64,000 nucleotides of DNA from Lolium rigidum. Lineage: Eukaryota; Streptophyta; Magnoliopsida; Poales; Poaceae. Below the pieces are notes generated by a model that was not told the DNA's origin, did no database searches, and saw only the letters and a list, made by a program, of their open reading frames with translations. Positions 33,475 through 43,047 of this stretch are shown here, in pieces. The translations under genes and the position numbers were made by a program. Position 1 is the first letter of the stretch, and each line of letters opens with the position of its first letter. The stretch is taken from contig NC_061510.1 in the NCBI RefSeq assembly GCF_022539505.1, positions 37,039,047 to 37,103,046 on the forward strand, in the 5' to 3' direction.

Positions 33475-33861
33475 TGACAAGGTATTAACTTGTCAATTCC
33501 TACGGATTGTAGACTAGGGTTTAGTTGGATGTAGAGGGCAAGTAGATCTCGAAGGTTTCAGCCGAAAAGTACTCGACGAATATAAAACTAGGGTTGTGTT
33601 GACGATAAATTCGATCCTTTCTTTGTCCCTCGACTCCCCCTTATATAGGAGGTGGAGCCGAGGGTTTCGTAATACACAAGTTTACAGAGTCCGGGAGGGT
33701 TTCTGACCCATCCCGCAAGATTACAAGTATCGTTTCCTAATACAACTCTAGCTTTCCTTAATAGCATCTTGGGCTTCCGAATCTTCTTATTCTTCGGGTC
33801 GTGTGCCTTTAGTAAACCCCGGGTACCATCTTCGGCAGGCCCATTGGGGATGCCTATGTCA
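33475..33861 (-). repeat. 5' LTR of the Tat element
   Basis: 387 bp. The TATA-like ttatata at 33641-33647 faces the minus strand, towards gag. Six differences from 5749-6135. Confidence 0.93.
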
Positions 33862-34535
33862 CTAGCCAACCCACCAAGTGGGAAGGTGGAGTCCATGGTG
33901 GACTCCACCAAGGTGGCCGGCCACACCACAAGGAAGGGGAGGAATCCCACCTTGTCTAGGTTTCCCAATTTTGGTAAGTTTTGGAGTTGGGATCCAATAT
34001 GGTTTTGGGGTAAACCCTAGGGATTTCCACCTATTTAAAGTGGAGGAGAGGGGAGGGGCTGGTCACCACTTGGCCGCACCACCAAGGGGCTCCCAGGCCG
34101 GCGCCCCAAGCCCCCTCTCTCCCAAACCCTAGCTACTCCCTCCTCCTATTTCTCCCGCGGTGCTTACGATGAAGCCATGTCGGAGATCTCCACACCACCA
34201 CCCTTACCACGCCGTCGTGCTGGCAGGGTTTCGAGGAGAATCTACTACATTCGCTGTCCGCTGGAACAGGGAGGAGGACGTCTTCATCGACACCGTACGT
34301 GTGATCGAGTACGGAGGTGCTGCCCGATTGTGGCACCGTCAAGATCTTCTACGCGCTTTTGAAAGCGGCAAGTGATCGACTACATCCACCACAAGATTTA
34401 TCTCGTTAACGCTTAGCGATCTTCGAGGGTATGTTGATCTTCACATCGTTGCTACCATCTACTAGATTAGATCTTGGCTTGTTATTCTTTCTTGCGGTAG
34501 TAATTTTTTTGTTTTCTATGCTACGAATCCCTACA
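33862..34535 (+). mobile_element. LTR of family D, third segment
   Basis: It continues the LTR that began at 1842. The segment is C- and GC-rich with 'cctatttaaagtgg' (possible TATA) near 34031 and ends TACGAATCCCTACA. A second copy lies inverted at 54866-55538. The frame 34160-34375 is not considered a gene. Confidence 0.75.
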
Positions 34536-35807
34536 ATAATTACTCTGGTGAGAGAATGGAAACTGGGCCATCTGCAGGGGATTCAAAATGGGGAGGGCGT
34601 GGCTATAATGAAATGAACGATTCTTATTTCGTATCGCTTGCAAAGGAAGGGGCGAGAACACGGGTTATGGGGCGGGATGTGGGTGGGGATGGATCAATGG
34701 AACACGGGTGATTGTGTGGAGGGAGCGAACAATGCCTCGAATCTGCCGCATAGTCGATATGGATGGATTTGGGGATCGACATTCGATATCATGGAGTCTG
34801 CCTCTCAACTCCATGGGAAAGAAATTTGGGGTAGCTAGTGATTCGTGCTGCTGGAGTGTATCTCCAGGATATCAAAGTTTGGGGGTTCGATTGATCTAGG
34901 TGTCGGACTGCAGTTTCACTCACTGATTGTAATTATAAATTTATGAGTTAATAATAAAGGAGAACCACTAGCAAAGGGCGTCCTTGGCGAATCCCTATTG
35001 GTTCAGTGCGATCCTATGCTGGCACCGAACTACAAGTATGTTGAAATCAAAGTGAAACCTGAAGTACACCGAAGTACAAGTGCTTTGGAACCCAAAGTAC
35101 ATCGGGTAGACAATTCGCTTGAGCTGAGAGAATCGGACATTTGAATAAATATTGCATTCTTGCTAGCGTTCAATGTGAATAGAAGTTTTCTCTAGTTTAA
35201 GTAAGGGCACTAACACGGACTGGATCTGATCACACACCCTTATCAATCGATTTCAGAGAACATGCACATCTAGGAAATAAAAATTTGTTTTCCTTTTAAT
35301 TATCTTGGTTTCCACAAGAACTTTTTATGAGATGGTCAAATCAGAATGGGAGGTTGTGACTCGGAGAAAGTCACCCTTGGAGATTTGGCAAAACTAGATT
35401 AGACACATGAGAAGATTTTTAAGAGGATGGACTAAGAATCTAAGCAATAATTACAAACAAGAAAAAGTAAGACTTGTATCTATCATCGATGAATTTGAGC
35501 TTAAGGCTGAGGGCAGACATCTAATGGTAGAGAAACGGGAGTCTTTAAGGAACGCAAATGAGAAAATTACAAAATTGAAGAGAGATGAAGAAACAAAATG
35601 GGCTCAGAGAGAAAAAGTAAAACATGTTCAAGAAGGAGGAAATAACGCAAAATATTGTCATTTGATTGCAACTGGGTAACATAGAAAGATGAAAATATTT
35701 TAACTTGAACCTGAGGAATGAAGGAACCATAGTGGGTCAAGATAATCTAAAAGTTTATATTACAAAACTACAATACTTTGTTTGGTGATCTAGCACCATT
35801 GCATTTT
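34536..35807 (+). mobile_element. LINE 5' part / endonuclease-RT linker (left arm)
   Basis: The part 35340-35679 encodes the linker before the RT of plant L1-type LINEs, including 'IRHMRRFLRGWTKNLSNNYK' and the end 'EGGNNAKYCHLIATG'. The upstream 34536-35340 is degenerate, with weak endonuclease-tail similarity near 35180-35340. At 35807 the sequence switches to a Copia LTR, whereas the inverted copy continues into the RT domain at 53594 and below. Confidence 0.7.
35407..35679 (+). pseudogene. LINE ORF2 linker segment
   Basis: A 90-codon frame starting MRRFLRGWTKNLSNNYKQEK. It contains the conserved 'KWAQREKVKHVQEGGNNAKY' pattern (family form W-x-Q-R-x-K...E-G-D-x-N-T-x-F/Y-F/Y-H). It is almost the same as 53723-53995 on the minus strand, with one changed residue seen (Glu/Asp). 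It is truncated on both sides. Confidence 0.7.
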
Positions 35808-36379
35808 GTGCAACCTCTCTCGCCTTGGCCACGTGGCCCGCTTCTACTTGCCGCGCCAGATCGACCATGGCCGGTACTACCGGTCCCTTCTCTCGCGCGC
35901 GCAGCAGCCTCCAACAGGCAGATTTTTGGGGCCTCCTTTTATGCCCCCTCTCTCTCTTGGTTTTTCTATCTAAGCTCCTTCTTCCTCCTCTCTGTCAAGC
36001 CTCTCTCCTCCATTGTTGTTGACTTTTTGAAGCTTGAGATCTTTCTCCCCTTCCCATGATTCTTGCATCTATTTGAGAGAAAGATTGAGGAGATCTAGAT
36101 CCACTCTTTGACCAAACAAAATCATCTCTTTGTGAGTGAATCTTTGAGATCTAGATCTTGGGGAACTTTGTGTTCTTCTCTTGTTCTTCCTCTCCTATTC
36201 CCCCAATAGCTTTAGTAGCTTTGTTGGAATTTGAGAGTGAAGGATTGGAGCATCTTTGTGGTGTTCTTGCCATTGCATTTGGTGCATCGGTTTGAGTTCT
36301 CCACGGTGATTCGTGGAAGTGAAAGCAAGAAGGTTGGTACTCTTGGGTCTTTGGACCCTAGATGGCTTAGTGGCCTTTG

Positions 36380-36560
36380 TGGCATCTTTGTGGTGTTCTT
36401 GGGGACTCCAATTAAGTTGTGGAGATTCTTCAAGGGCAAGGCCTTAGTGGCATCTTTGTGGTGTTCTTGGGGACTCCAATTTAGTTGTGGAGATTCTTCA
36501 AGGGCAAGGCCTTTGTGGCAATTTGTTGGGAGCCTCCAATTAAGTTGTGGAGATAGCCCC
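36380..36560 (+). repeat. Tandem repeat inside the Copia LTR
   Basis: Two to three copies of a unit of about 70 bp beginning 'ggcatctttgtggtgttctt' and ending 'cttcaagggcaaggcc'. The third copy is shortened. Confidence 0.75.
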
Positions 36561-36671
36561 AAGCTTTGTGCGGGTTCGGTAACCTCCCTAAGGTTACATA
36601 GTGGATCGAGGACATCCCTCTTGGTGGGAATTCTCGAGGAGAATACGGTGGCCCTCGTGCATTTGGAGTGA

Positions 36672-36730
36672 CTTGTCCTTCACACCGCTCCAACGGAGAG
36701 TAGCACTCGCAAGAGTGTGAACTTCGGGCT
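36672..36730 (+). repeat. 59-bp direct repeat, left copy
   Basis: It starts cttgtccttcacaccgc and ends acttcgggct. The right copy at 37727-37785 has two differences. The two copies bracket a truncated LTR. Confidence 0.92.
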
Positions 36731-37726
36731 ATCTTCTCCTCATTGTGCTATCATGTTAGATCTTGTGAGCTGCCTATCATGATCAAGATCATCTATATGT
36801 AATGCTACATGTTGTGTTTGTTGGGATCCGATGAATATTGAATACTATGTCAAGTTGATTATCAATCTATCATATATGTTGTTTATGTTCTTGCATGCTC
36901 TCCGTTGCTAGTAGAGGCTCTGGCCAAGTTGATACTTGTAACTCCAAGAGGGAGTATTTATGCTCGATAGTGGGTCCATGCCTCCATTGAATGCGGGACA
37001 GTGACAGAAAGTTCTAAGGTTGTGGATGTGCTGTTGCTACTAGGGATAAAACATCGATGCTTTGTCTAAAGATATTTGTGTTGATTACATTACGCACCAT
37101 ACTTAATGCAATTGTCTGTTGCTTGCAACTTAATACCGGAAGGGGTTCGGATGATACCTGAAAGTGGACTATTTAGGCATAGATGCATGCTGCATAGCGG
37201 TCTATGTACTTTGTCGTAATGCCCTGATTAAATCTCATAGTACTCATCATGATATATGTATGTGCATTGTTATGCCTTCTTTATTTGTCAATTGCCCAAC
37301 TGTAATTTGTTCACCCAACATGCTATTTATCTTATGGGAGAGACACCGCTAGTGAACTGTGGACCCCGGTCCATTCTTTACATCTGAAATACAATCTACT
37401 GCAATACTTGTTATTTACTCTTCTTCGCAAACAAACATCATCTTCCACACTATACGGTTAATCCTTTGTTTACAGCAAGCCGGTGAGATTGACAACCTCA
37501 CTGTTACGTTGGGGCAAAGTACTTTGATTGTGTTGTGCAGGTTCCACGTTGGCGCCGGAATCCCTGGTGTTGCGCCGCACTACACTTCGCCGCCATCAAT
37601 CTTCAACGTGCTTCTTGGCTCCTACTGGTTCGATAAACCTTGGTTTCTTACTGAGGGAAACTTGCTTATATACACATCATACCTTCCACTTGGGGTTCCC
37701 AACGGACGTGTGCTTTACGCGTATCA
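36731..37726 (+). mobile_element. Truncated Athila-like LTR (A/E family), last 996 bp
   Basis: It matches about 24190-25195 of the element E LTR from 'cttctcctcattgtgctatc' to the terminus acgcgtatca. The first roughly 600 bases of the LTR are missing. It is flanked by 59-bp direct repeats of the host LTR, not by a 5-bp duplication. Confidence 0.88.
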
Positions 37727-37785
37727 CTTGTCCTCCACACCGCTCCAACGGATAGTAGCACTCGCAAGAGTGTGAACTTCGGGCT
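37727..37785 (+). repeat. 59-bp direct repeat, right copy
   Basis: It begins immediately after the LTR terminus and is followed by the normal continuation of the Copia LTR. Confidence 0.92.
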
Positions 37786-38117
37786 ACATCGTCGTCTCCC
37801 GCGTGCCTCGGTTATCTCTATACCCGATCTTTTTACTTATGCACTTTACTACCTTGTGATAGCCATCGTGCTTGAAGTTATATATATATCTTGCTATCAC
37901 ATAAGTTTCTTGCATTGCTTAGCATAAGTTGTTGGTGCACATAGGTGAACCATTGCTTAGAATAAGTTGTTGGTGCACATAGGTGAACCATAGTATATAG
38001 GCTTTGGGCTTGACAAAGTAAACGCTAGTTTAATTCTGCATTTGTTAAGCCCATCTCGTAAAAGTTTAAATCGCCTATTCACCCCCCCCCCCTCTAGGCG
38101 ACATCTGTGTCCTTTCA

Positions 38118-38490
38118 CGGTGGCAGCACCGGCCATCCTCGTCCTGAAGTTGGAGGTGAAGGAGGAAGACGACGATGTGTCGACACTCCTCCGCCGATAG
38201 CGCCTCATCGCAAGCAGCAACGACCTCGGCGACACGGTGGGGTTCTCAACGCCGCGTTCATGCCGTCGCTGAACGAACACATCGCTTGGGCGGGGACCAT
38301 CGAGGATGTGATTGCCTTGTCCATCCGCGATAGCGGCATGCCGCTCGTCAACCTGCTGTGCGATGACAACAAGGCTGGTCCCAGTTGTGCGGTGAAGGAG
38401 AAGCATGTCGATCCTCGCGGTAGGACGTCGTGGACGACGAGGACTACAATTTCTGCTCCAGCCGCCGCAGGTGCCATTAGTTTATTTCAT
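38118..38490 (+). pseudogene. Unidentified gene-like fragment
   Basis: The plus-strand frame 38107-38496 is GC-rich and protein-like, for example 'SLNEHIAWAGTIEDVIALS' and 'GPSCAVKEKHVDPRG'. It stops at TAA after 'ISLFHV'. Another plus-strand frame also reads for part of the way. It resembles C-terminal parts of multicopy grass proteins often carried by transposons, but I do not recognise a domain. The start is lost at the LTR junction. Confidence 0.3.
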
Positions 38491-38620
38491 GTTTAAATTT
38501 AGTCGGCTTTCATTCAAATCCTTGTAATATATAACAAATTTAAATAAATTTGAGTGTTTAAATTTAGTCGGTTTTCATTCAATTCCTTGTAATATATAAC
38601 AAATTCAAATAAATTTGAGT
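38491..38620 (+). repeat. 65-bp tandem duplication
   Basis: Two copies (38491-38555, 38556-38620) beginning gtttaaatttagtcgg, with few differences. AT-rich. Confidence 0.9.
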
Positions 38621-39399
38621 GTTTTCGGTTCAATATAAGTTTTTAGAATTTATGTTTGGGTGACACGACTGAAAAAACAAAGTGCCTAAAAGCATCATCA
38701 CGCGGCGACGTACACAAACGCTTGATCCGATATTTTTCAGATACGGGGAACGCAGCTGTAGATGTTGTAAGGTTGTTTGAGCGGGAAGTAGCCGTGTGCC
38801 ATTCTCTTTACAAAAAAGATCAACGTGCCCGCTCCTTTTAACAAAAAACTGTGAAAAAAAGCTTTTACTGATGGCAGACAGAAGCCGTGTCCGTTCGTTT
38901 TAACGAAAAAATAAGTGAAAAGAAACTTCAACATGCGGCAGATAATTGCGGTGCCCGTTTGTTTTCACAAAAATATTCAACCGTGCATGTTCTTGTATCG
39001 ACATAAGAGTAGTTCTGTTTCCCCAGCGGTGCCTCCCCGTTCTCCCCGGTGACCAGCCCCAGGCCCTGCCGCCGGTAGTTGCCCCAGCGGCGCCTGGTTT
39101 CCCTGTTTTCGTTTGCCAGTCTCATCTTGCTCTACAAGCTGCAATAAGATCTACAAGAAACGAATCATTTAGAACACAATCTGCTGTGGAAAAAAGCGAA
39201 CAGACAGAAGAAATCAATCCAGGACAAGACGAACACCTAATCCTAATCGACGGGGGAAGGCAACAAAGCATAGCTAACCGAACATATTTAGTCTTCCTCA
39301 AAATATAAAATGTGTTCATAGCCTAAAGACAGAAACAAGAATGAATCGATTTCATACCTCACTGGGGATTCAGCGCCCAAGATCCCGCTCATGCAACCT
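38621..39399. other. Unassigned stretch between repeats and the ORF1-only LINE
   Basis: Apart from the degenerate repeats listed separately, no gene, terminus or domain is recognised. Two C/G-rich pieces near 39025-39110 read like genic DNA ('ccagcggtgcctccccg', 'agcggcgcctggtttccc') but show no long frame. Confidence 0.4.
38780..38990 (+). repeat. Degenerate repeats of about 60-65 bp
   Basis: Successive units start near 38792, 38822, 38883 and 38949. They share a GTG(C/T)C(C/A)-rich head, then 'cgttttaac' or 'ctttac', then an A run. Similarity is imperfect. The rest of 38621-39399 shows nothing I recognise. Confidence 0.5.
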
Positions 39400-39640
39400 A
39401 TAACACGGCATAGGCGAATCGAGCTGCCATCCCAGTTCTCCGAGAATAACGGCTCGATGCTCTCGCGACCATGGCGACGCGGGGCGAGCTAGAGCCGCCG
39501 CCGGCCTGATCTCCCTCTGGCGGCGTCCTCTTCCACCACCGACACCAGATCCTGTCTCTCCCGTGCGTCCTCTCTCCTTCTGCCCCGAGTTCCGGCCCTG
39601 CTTCTCGTCGTGGCAGCGCCGGCCGTGTTCTGAGCTCGAC

Positions 39641-41323
39641 ATGCCTGCGACGGCGGTCGCCCCGACCTCGCCGCACACTGCAGCTGCTCCAACCGCCGGG
39701 CTTGCCACGGCTCCTCTGGGCCACCCCGGCGAGGTGCTGGTGGCCTCCCCTGCGCCCGTGTCAGCGGCGCTCCCTTCGCCGGTCGATCTGGCTCGGCCGG
39801 CCACCTCCGCCGCCATGCTGGCCGCGACCGTCCTGGCATCCCGCAAGGCCGACCCGGATGTTGGGGGCCGTTTGGCTCGTCCTCGCCGCCCCCATAAGCC
39901 CGCGACTGCGGCCGCACCTTCGCCTTCCCCGTCTGTCGTCCCTGCTGCCGCCATGGCGGGAGGCTCCGTCGCCCAGCTGCCCGTCCCCGAGTTTGGGCTG
40001 GTGCCTTGTACTGCTGCGCCCCTCAGTCCGGCCTCCCGTTGCCCTGAAGACGACGCCAGCCTAGCAAGGAGATGTTGCCCTGCTGGTGCCGGCGGGTGTG
40101 GAGGCAACGCGAGACGTCTCTCCTACGCCAAGGTCGTGTCTTCAACTCCGGCTTCTCGGCGTGGTGCGGGCGCGAGGAGGATGCTTCGCGGGATGGCGGG
40201 AAGTACCTTCCGGCGCCGCCGGGCTGCTCGACATTGATGCCCCGTCCCCTCCCGGCATGGCTCAATGGGAGGTGCTTGTCGTTGCTTGTTTCGGGTCACC
40301 GTCGTCTGCGGCTGTCGAGATCCCATCCGGTGTTCTCATTGTCTCGGATCCGGCCACCGAGCACGCGAGTGTTTCAACACGTGGAAGCCGTTGAGCTCCT
40401 TGCCAGGCCTCATGGCGTCGTCCCAACCTCGGCTCACAGTGCATCCTTGCCATGGCAAGAAGCATGTTGACCAGCCTCCGCCGCTTCGACGTTCTTCTAC
40501 TTCGCCTACTCCGGTTGTGCCGGATGTGCGGTCTACCACGAGCGAGCAAGCCTTGTTGCTCCGCTCCGAGCTCCATGCTTGTCTCACAAGAGTCGAGAGT
40601 TTCTTGGTGAGAGCGGGGACTTCTCTTGACATGTTGCCGGTTGTGCTCGAAGCCTCTCCTCCGGTGAGGTCATTGCCGGTTCGGTTGAGGTTGGAGAAGA
40701 CAACCTCTATGGCGGTTTCCCCCCGTGCTAGTCCTTCGCCGTTGCCGCAGGCCCACGTGTCTTTTGCCTGTGAGGGCGAGGACACAATTGGGGTCAAGGC
40801 TCCGGTGATGTTGCTCATGCCTGAGTTGCAAGAGTTATGTGGGAAGTTGACTCCTCCTCTGTCGGTGATGCATTTGGAGGTGGGTTCGCTTGCAGCCTCG
40901 ACGATGGCTTCTACAAAGCCATCAGTTGATCCTAGCCTCGACGATGCCTGTGAGAGCGTGGACACCATTGGGGTCAAGCCCCCGGCGATGTTGTTCATGC
41001 CTGAGTTGCAACAGTTGTGTGGGAAGTCTGCTCCTCCTCTATCGGTGGTGCATTTGGAGGTGGATTCGCTTGCGGCCTCGACGATGGCTTGTGCAACGCC
41101 ATCGGTTGAGCCCGGCCGGCTTCTTGTGTACGATGCCCTCTTTGCAAAAGAGATTTTTGACTTGCTTGTCGGTTTGGAGGCGGCTAGCCCTGGCTCCGCC
41201 AAAGAGATTGCTTGCCTCCTATCGGAGAAGCCTACGGGAAACAAAGTCAAGAAGGTGATGGAATATCTTAGGAGGAAAAGCAAGAAGAATGGCGCCACAA
41301 GGAAGGCATCCGCAGTTGCTTGA
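39641..41323 (+). pseudogene. LINE ORF1-like zinc-knuckle protein, frameshifted
   Basis: The frame starting MPATAVAPTSPHTAAAP (39641) is Ala/Pro-rich, reaches 'LSYAKVVSSTPASRRG' and stops at 40237. The next part lies in another frame (about 40072-40470). The C-terminal part is open at 40265-41323. A CCHC knuckle C-x2-C-x4-H-x4-C ('CSHCLGSGHRAREC') is at 40331-40372. A first, degenerate knuckle precedes it across the frame change. Two 60-residue in-frame repeats ('DTIGVK.P.ML.MPELQ.LCGK') follow at 40767-41120. A basic C-terminus ('KVKKVMEYLRRKSKKNG') ends the protein. LINE ORF1 proteins bind element RNA, and this knuckle arrangement fits that role. At least two shifts prevent a complete product. 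Confidence 0.7.
40767..41120 (+). repeat. 180-bp tandem duplication within ORF1
   Basis: Two units start at 40767 and 40947 with 'cctgtgag.gcg.ggacac'. They keep the reading frame, so the protein has two 60-residue repeats. Confidence 0.88.
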
Positions 41324-41593
41324 TGGATGGTTTTCATCTTCTTCATGTGTTTTTGGTGGGGTTTCCTCCATCATATGGTGGTTGATGTGTGAGTTTGTGG
41401 TTGTTGCGGGTTGTCTTTGGTGTGCCTAGGTGGTCGTGGAGTTGCATGTTTTGGGGCGAGTTCGTTTGTGGATTTGTTGTAACGGTTTTCGCCCGGTTTC
41501 CCGTTAATTAACTGGGCTTTCTCTTCTTAATTAATAGAAAGAGGCAAAGCTTTTGCCTCCCTTTCAAAAAAATAAAATAACACGGCATAGGCG

Positions 41594-42106
41594 GTAGGAC
41601 ACCAAGCAGCGGAGGGGCGCCGGACCTGCTTCTCCCGTATCGGCTTCTCACCCGTCGACAAAGGCCCCGATGGACATCCATGGACAGGGAAGTAGCGTGG
41701 GCTTCCTGCAGGTGCCGCCGGTGCGGTATTCAGAGGACATACCGGCCCGCCTCCACTTCTGCGCATTGGCGGAATTAGTGCCTCTTCCCGGTAGGCGACG
41801 AAATCAAATGGCCCGGCGGCGGAAGTGGGTGGTGCGGGCGTCAGCAGGCGACTGGTGCCGGGAACACACGGCTGGTACGGACGGCGGCGAGTAGCTTGTA
41901 CGGGGGACGCGAGGCTGCTGCTGATGGGGAGATAGGCTGCGAGGGGCGGCGGCCTCCTTCTATGGTTGCGCATAGATTCCGATCGGACCGGGAACGGTCC
42001 GAGAGGTGGCACGAGAACGATCAAAGCAAGGATTAGAGGCATGTCATCGAGGACGGGGCCGTGGCGCCGGCGACCAAGAGCTTTTGTTGCAGGTGAGGAT
42101 CCAGCA
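41594..42106. other. GC-rich lower-copy DNA, possible gene 5' region
   Basis: Very GC-rich with open frames on both strands (minus 41527-42042, plus 41670-41894 and 41966 onward). No domain is recognised. It was contiguous with 38621-39399 before the LINE inserted. It could be a promoter/first exon or transposon-borne genic DNA. Confidence 0.3.
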
Positions 42107-42115
42107 AAAAAAATT

Positions 42116-42569
42116 GGGAAAATTTGCTACAGGACATCGTTATTTTGTGGCATTTGCCAAAACACACCGTTCAATTGTGTCTTTGCCAGGTACCATTACA
42201 ATTATGTGTCATATTTGCTAGAACACACCACCTGGCTAAAAACGGAAAATTTTGCACTTTTTTTTTTTGGAGCAACCGGCAGGAGCACTGCCTTTTCATT
42301 AAGCAAGAGGGAACAACAAGGTCCAAACTGTACAAAGAGAGGGCATTTTTAGATTAAGGTGGTAAAATGCCCAGAACCCACCATAAATTTTGCACTTTTG
42401 ACTGTGATGATTGTTTTCGAAGACAAAGGGCAAAACTTTCCGTTTTAAGCTAGGTGGTGTGTTCTGGCAAATGTGCCACAGAATTGTAATGGTACCTGGC
42501 AAAGACATAATCGGGCGGTGTGTTTTGGCAAACGCCACAAAATAACGATGTCCTGTAGCAAATTTTCCC
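42116..42569. mobile_element. Mutator-type MITE with long terminal inverted repeats
   Basis: The ends GGGAAAATTTGCTACAGGAC and its complement pair over about 130 bp. Perfect 9-bp duplications aaaaaaatt lie on both sides (42107-42115, 42570-42578). The 9-bp duplication and long inverted repeats are diagnostic of Mutator-like elements. It has no coding capacity. Confidence 0.92.
42262..42384 (-). mobile_element. LINE 3' tail inserted in the MITE
   Basis: It has a T run at its left end (poly(A) of a minus-strand insertion) and 'taatgaaaaggcagtgctcc'-type LINE 3' end sequence on the minus strand. It is bracketed by 15-bp duplications aaattttgcactttt (42247-42261 and 42385-42399). It is a strongly 5'-truncated insertion of about 123 bp. 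Confidence 0.75.
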
Positions 42570-42578
42570 AAAAAAATT

Positions 42579-43047
42579 AGATGGATCCTACGAATGTTGT
42601 TGGGGATGGATGGGAACCACGGGCTCGTATTGGGGAGAGAAAAATAAGTGGAGCTAGGATCAATTAGCAACAGCATGCAGGATGATATTACTTGCCATAT
42701 TAAGGCTAATTGAATGTACAGAAAGGAAATATGAAATATGATTACGCAAAATCTAATTCCTGCCTGGGCACTGTGCAGTCTTACGTCGTGCTCACCCTTC
42801 GCGCGCGTCCGTTCCCAATCGAGCGGCCCTGATAAAGCGGTTCACAAAACGACACGCGCTCTGTGGCCCCTAGATCACTTATCTCTATCCCCTCCTCTCC
42901 GCAAGCCCTCTTTCACACGCCAGTCAGAGGAATATCGCCGCCGACGGCTCACGCCAGCGTCCTCTCCGGCCGCCGCGCTTTGGCCTTCTTTGCGCCCCTC
43001 CCTACGCCTTCTCCCCACCCTCATCCGGCCAGCCCACTCCCCACCCC
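42579..43047 (+). other. Possible promoter / 5' UTR region
   Basis: It changes from AT-rich to CT- and GC-rich at about 42770, with pyrimidine-rich stretches ('atctctatcccctcctctcc') like grass 5' leaders. No clear TATA box or known element is seen. Confidence 0.3.

Larger units (their letters stand above)
5749..33861 (-). mobile_element. Tat-lineage Ty3/Gypsy retrotransposon with nested insertions
   Basis: It is bounded by two 387-bp LTRs with 6 differences by eye (about 1.6%). Reading on the minus strand, the order is 5' LTR (33475-33861), primer site, gag, protease, RT, RNase H, a second RNase H cut by an insertion, an antisense gene, polypurine tract and 3' LTR (5749-6135). The second RNase H-like domain after the normal one, and the antisense Transposase_28 gene before the 3' LTR, point to the Tat (Grande/RIRE2/Ogre-like) lineage. 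Integrase is not visible. It would lie where the composite at 11495-21777 now stands. Without the nested elements the element is about 9.3 kb. Confidence 0.92.
32959..35807 (+). repeat. Left arm of a 2.85-kb inverted duplication
   Basis: This block spans Tat gag, Tat 5' LTR, family D LTR end and LINE fragment. It recurs reversed at 53595-56443 with the same internal junctions. Both arms are 2849 bp and differ by scattered substitutions. Confidence 0.9.
35808..38117 (+). mobile_element. Copia-type LTR (Maximus/SIRE-like), split by another LTR
   Basis: It is C/T-rich and starts near tgcaacctctctcg at 35809. The 3' end is like 1-239, with a run of 12 C at about 38081-38092 and the terminus gtgtcctttca. 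Inside are repeated units of about 65 bp with 'ggcatctttgtggtgttctt' at 36380-36560. It is interrupted at 36731-37726. No matching 5-bp duplication is seen at its outer ends. A 30-bp direct repeat with 'aagttgttggtgcacatagg' occurs at about 37920-37990. Confidence 0.65.
39417..41576 (+). mobile_element. ORF1-only (non-autonomous) LINE with 17-bp TSD
   Basis: A 2160-bp element flanked by perfect 17-bp duplications ataacacggcataggcg (39400-39416 and 41577-41593). It ends in an A-rich tail (tttcaaaaaaataaa) preceded by a 3' UTR typical of grass LINEs ('gaggcaaagcttttgcctcc'). It encodes an ORF1-like protein with a zinc knuckle but no endonuclease or RT. There is also no room for an ORF2, so it appears to move as a half-LINE using enzymes from another LINE. 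Confidence 0.85.

Noticed and set aside
1842..34535. Family D LTR as an intact solo LTR
   Set aside because: The flanking 5-mers (gtgtt, ataat) do not match and different LINE remnants lie on the two sides, so a simple solo LTR with target duplication is not supported.
38081..38117. CRISPR-like or unusual C run
   Set aside because: The C run and following 'ctctaggcgaca' are a normal part of this Copia LTR end, and a variant occurs at position 1-239.
39370..40107. Minus-strand frame of 245 codons in the LINE ORF1 region
   Set aside because: It is an Ala/Gly/Arg-rich antisense shadow of the GC-rich ORF1. The plus strand has the zinc knuckle, tail and matching element orientation.
40336..41346. 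Minus-strand frame of 336 codons opposite ORF1
   Set aside because: It is the antisense of the repeat-containing C-terminal ORF1 part. No domain, and it exists because the sense frame has low stop density in reverse.
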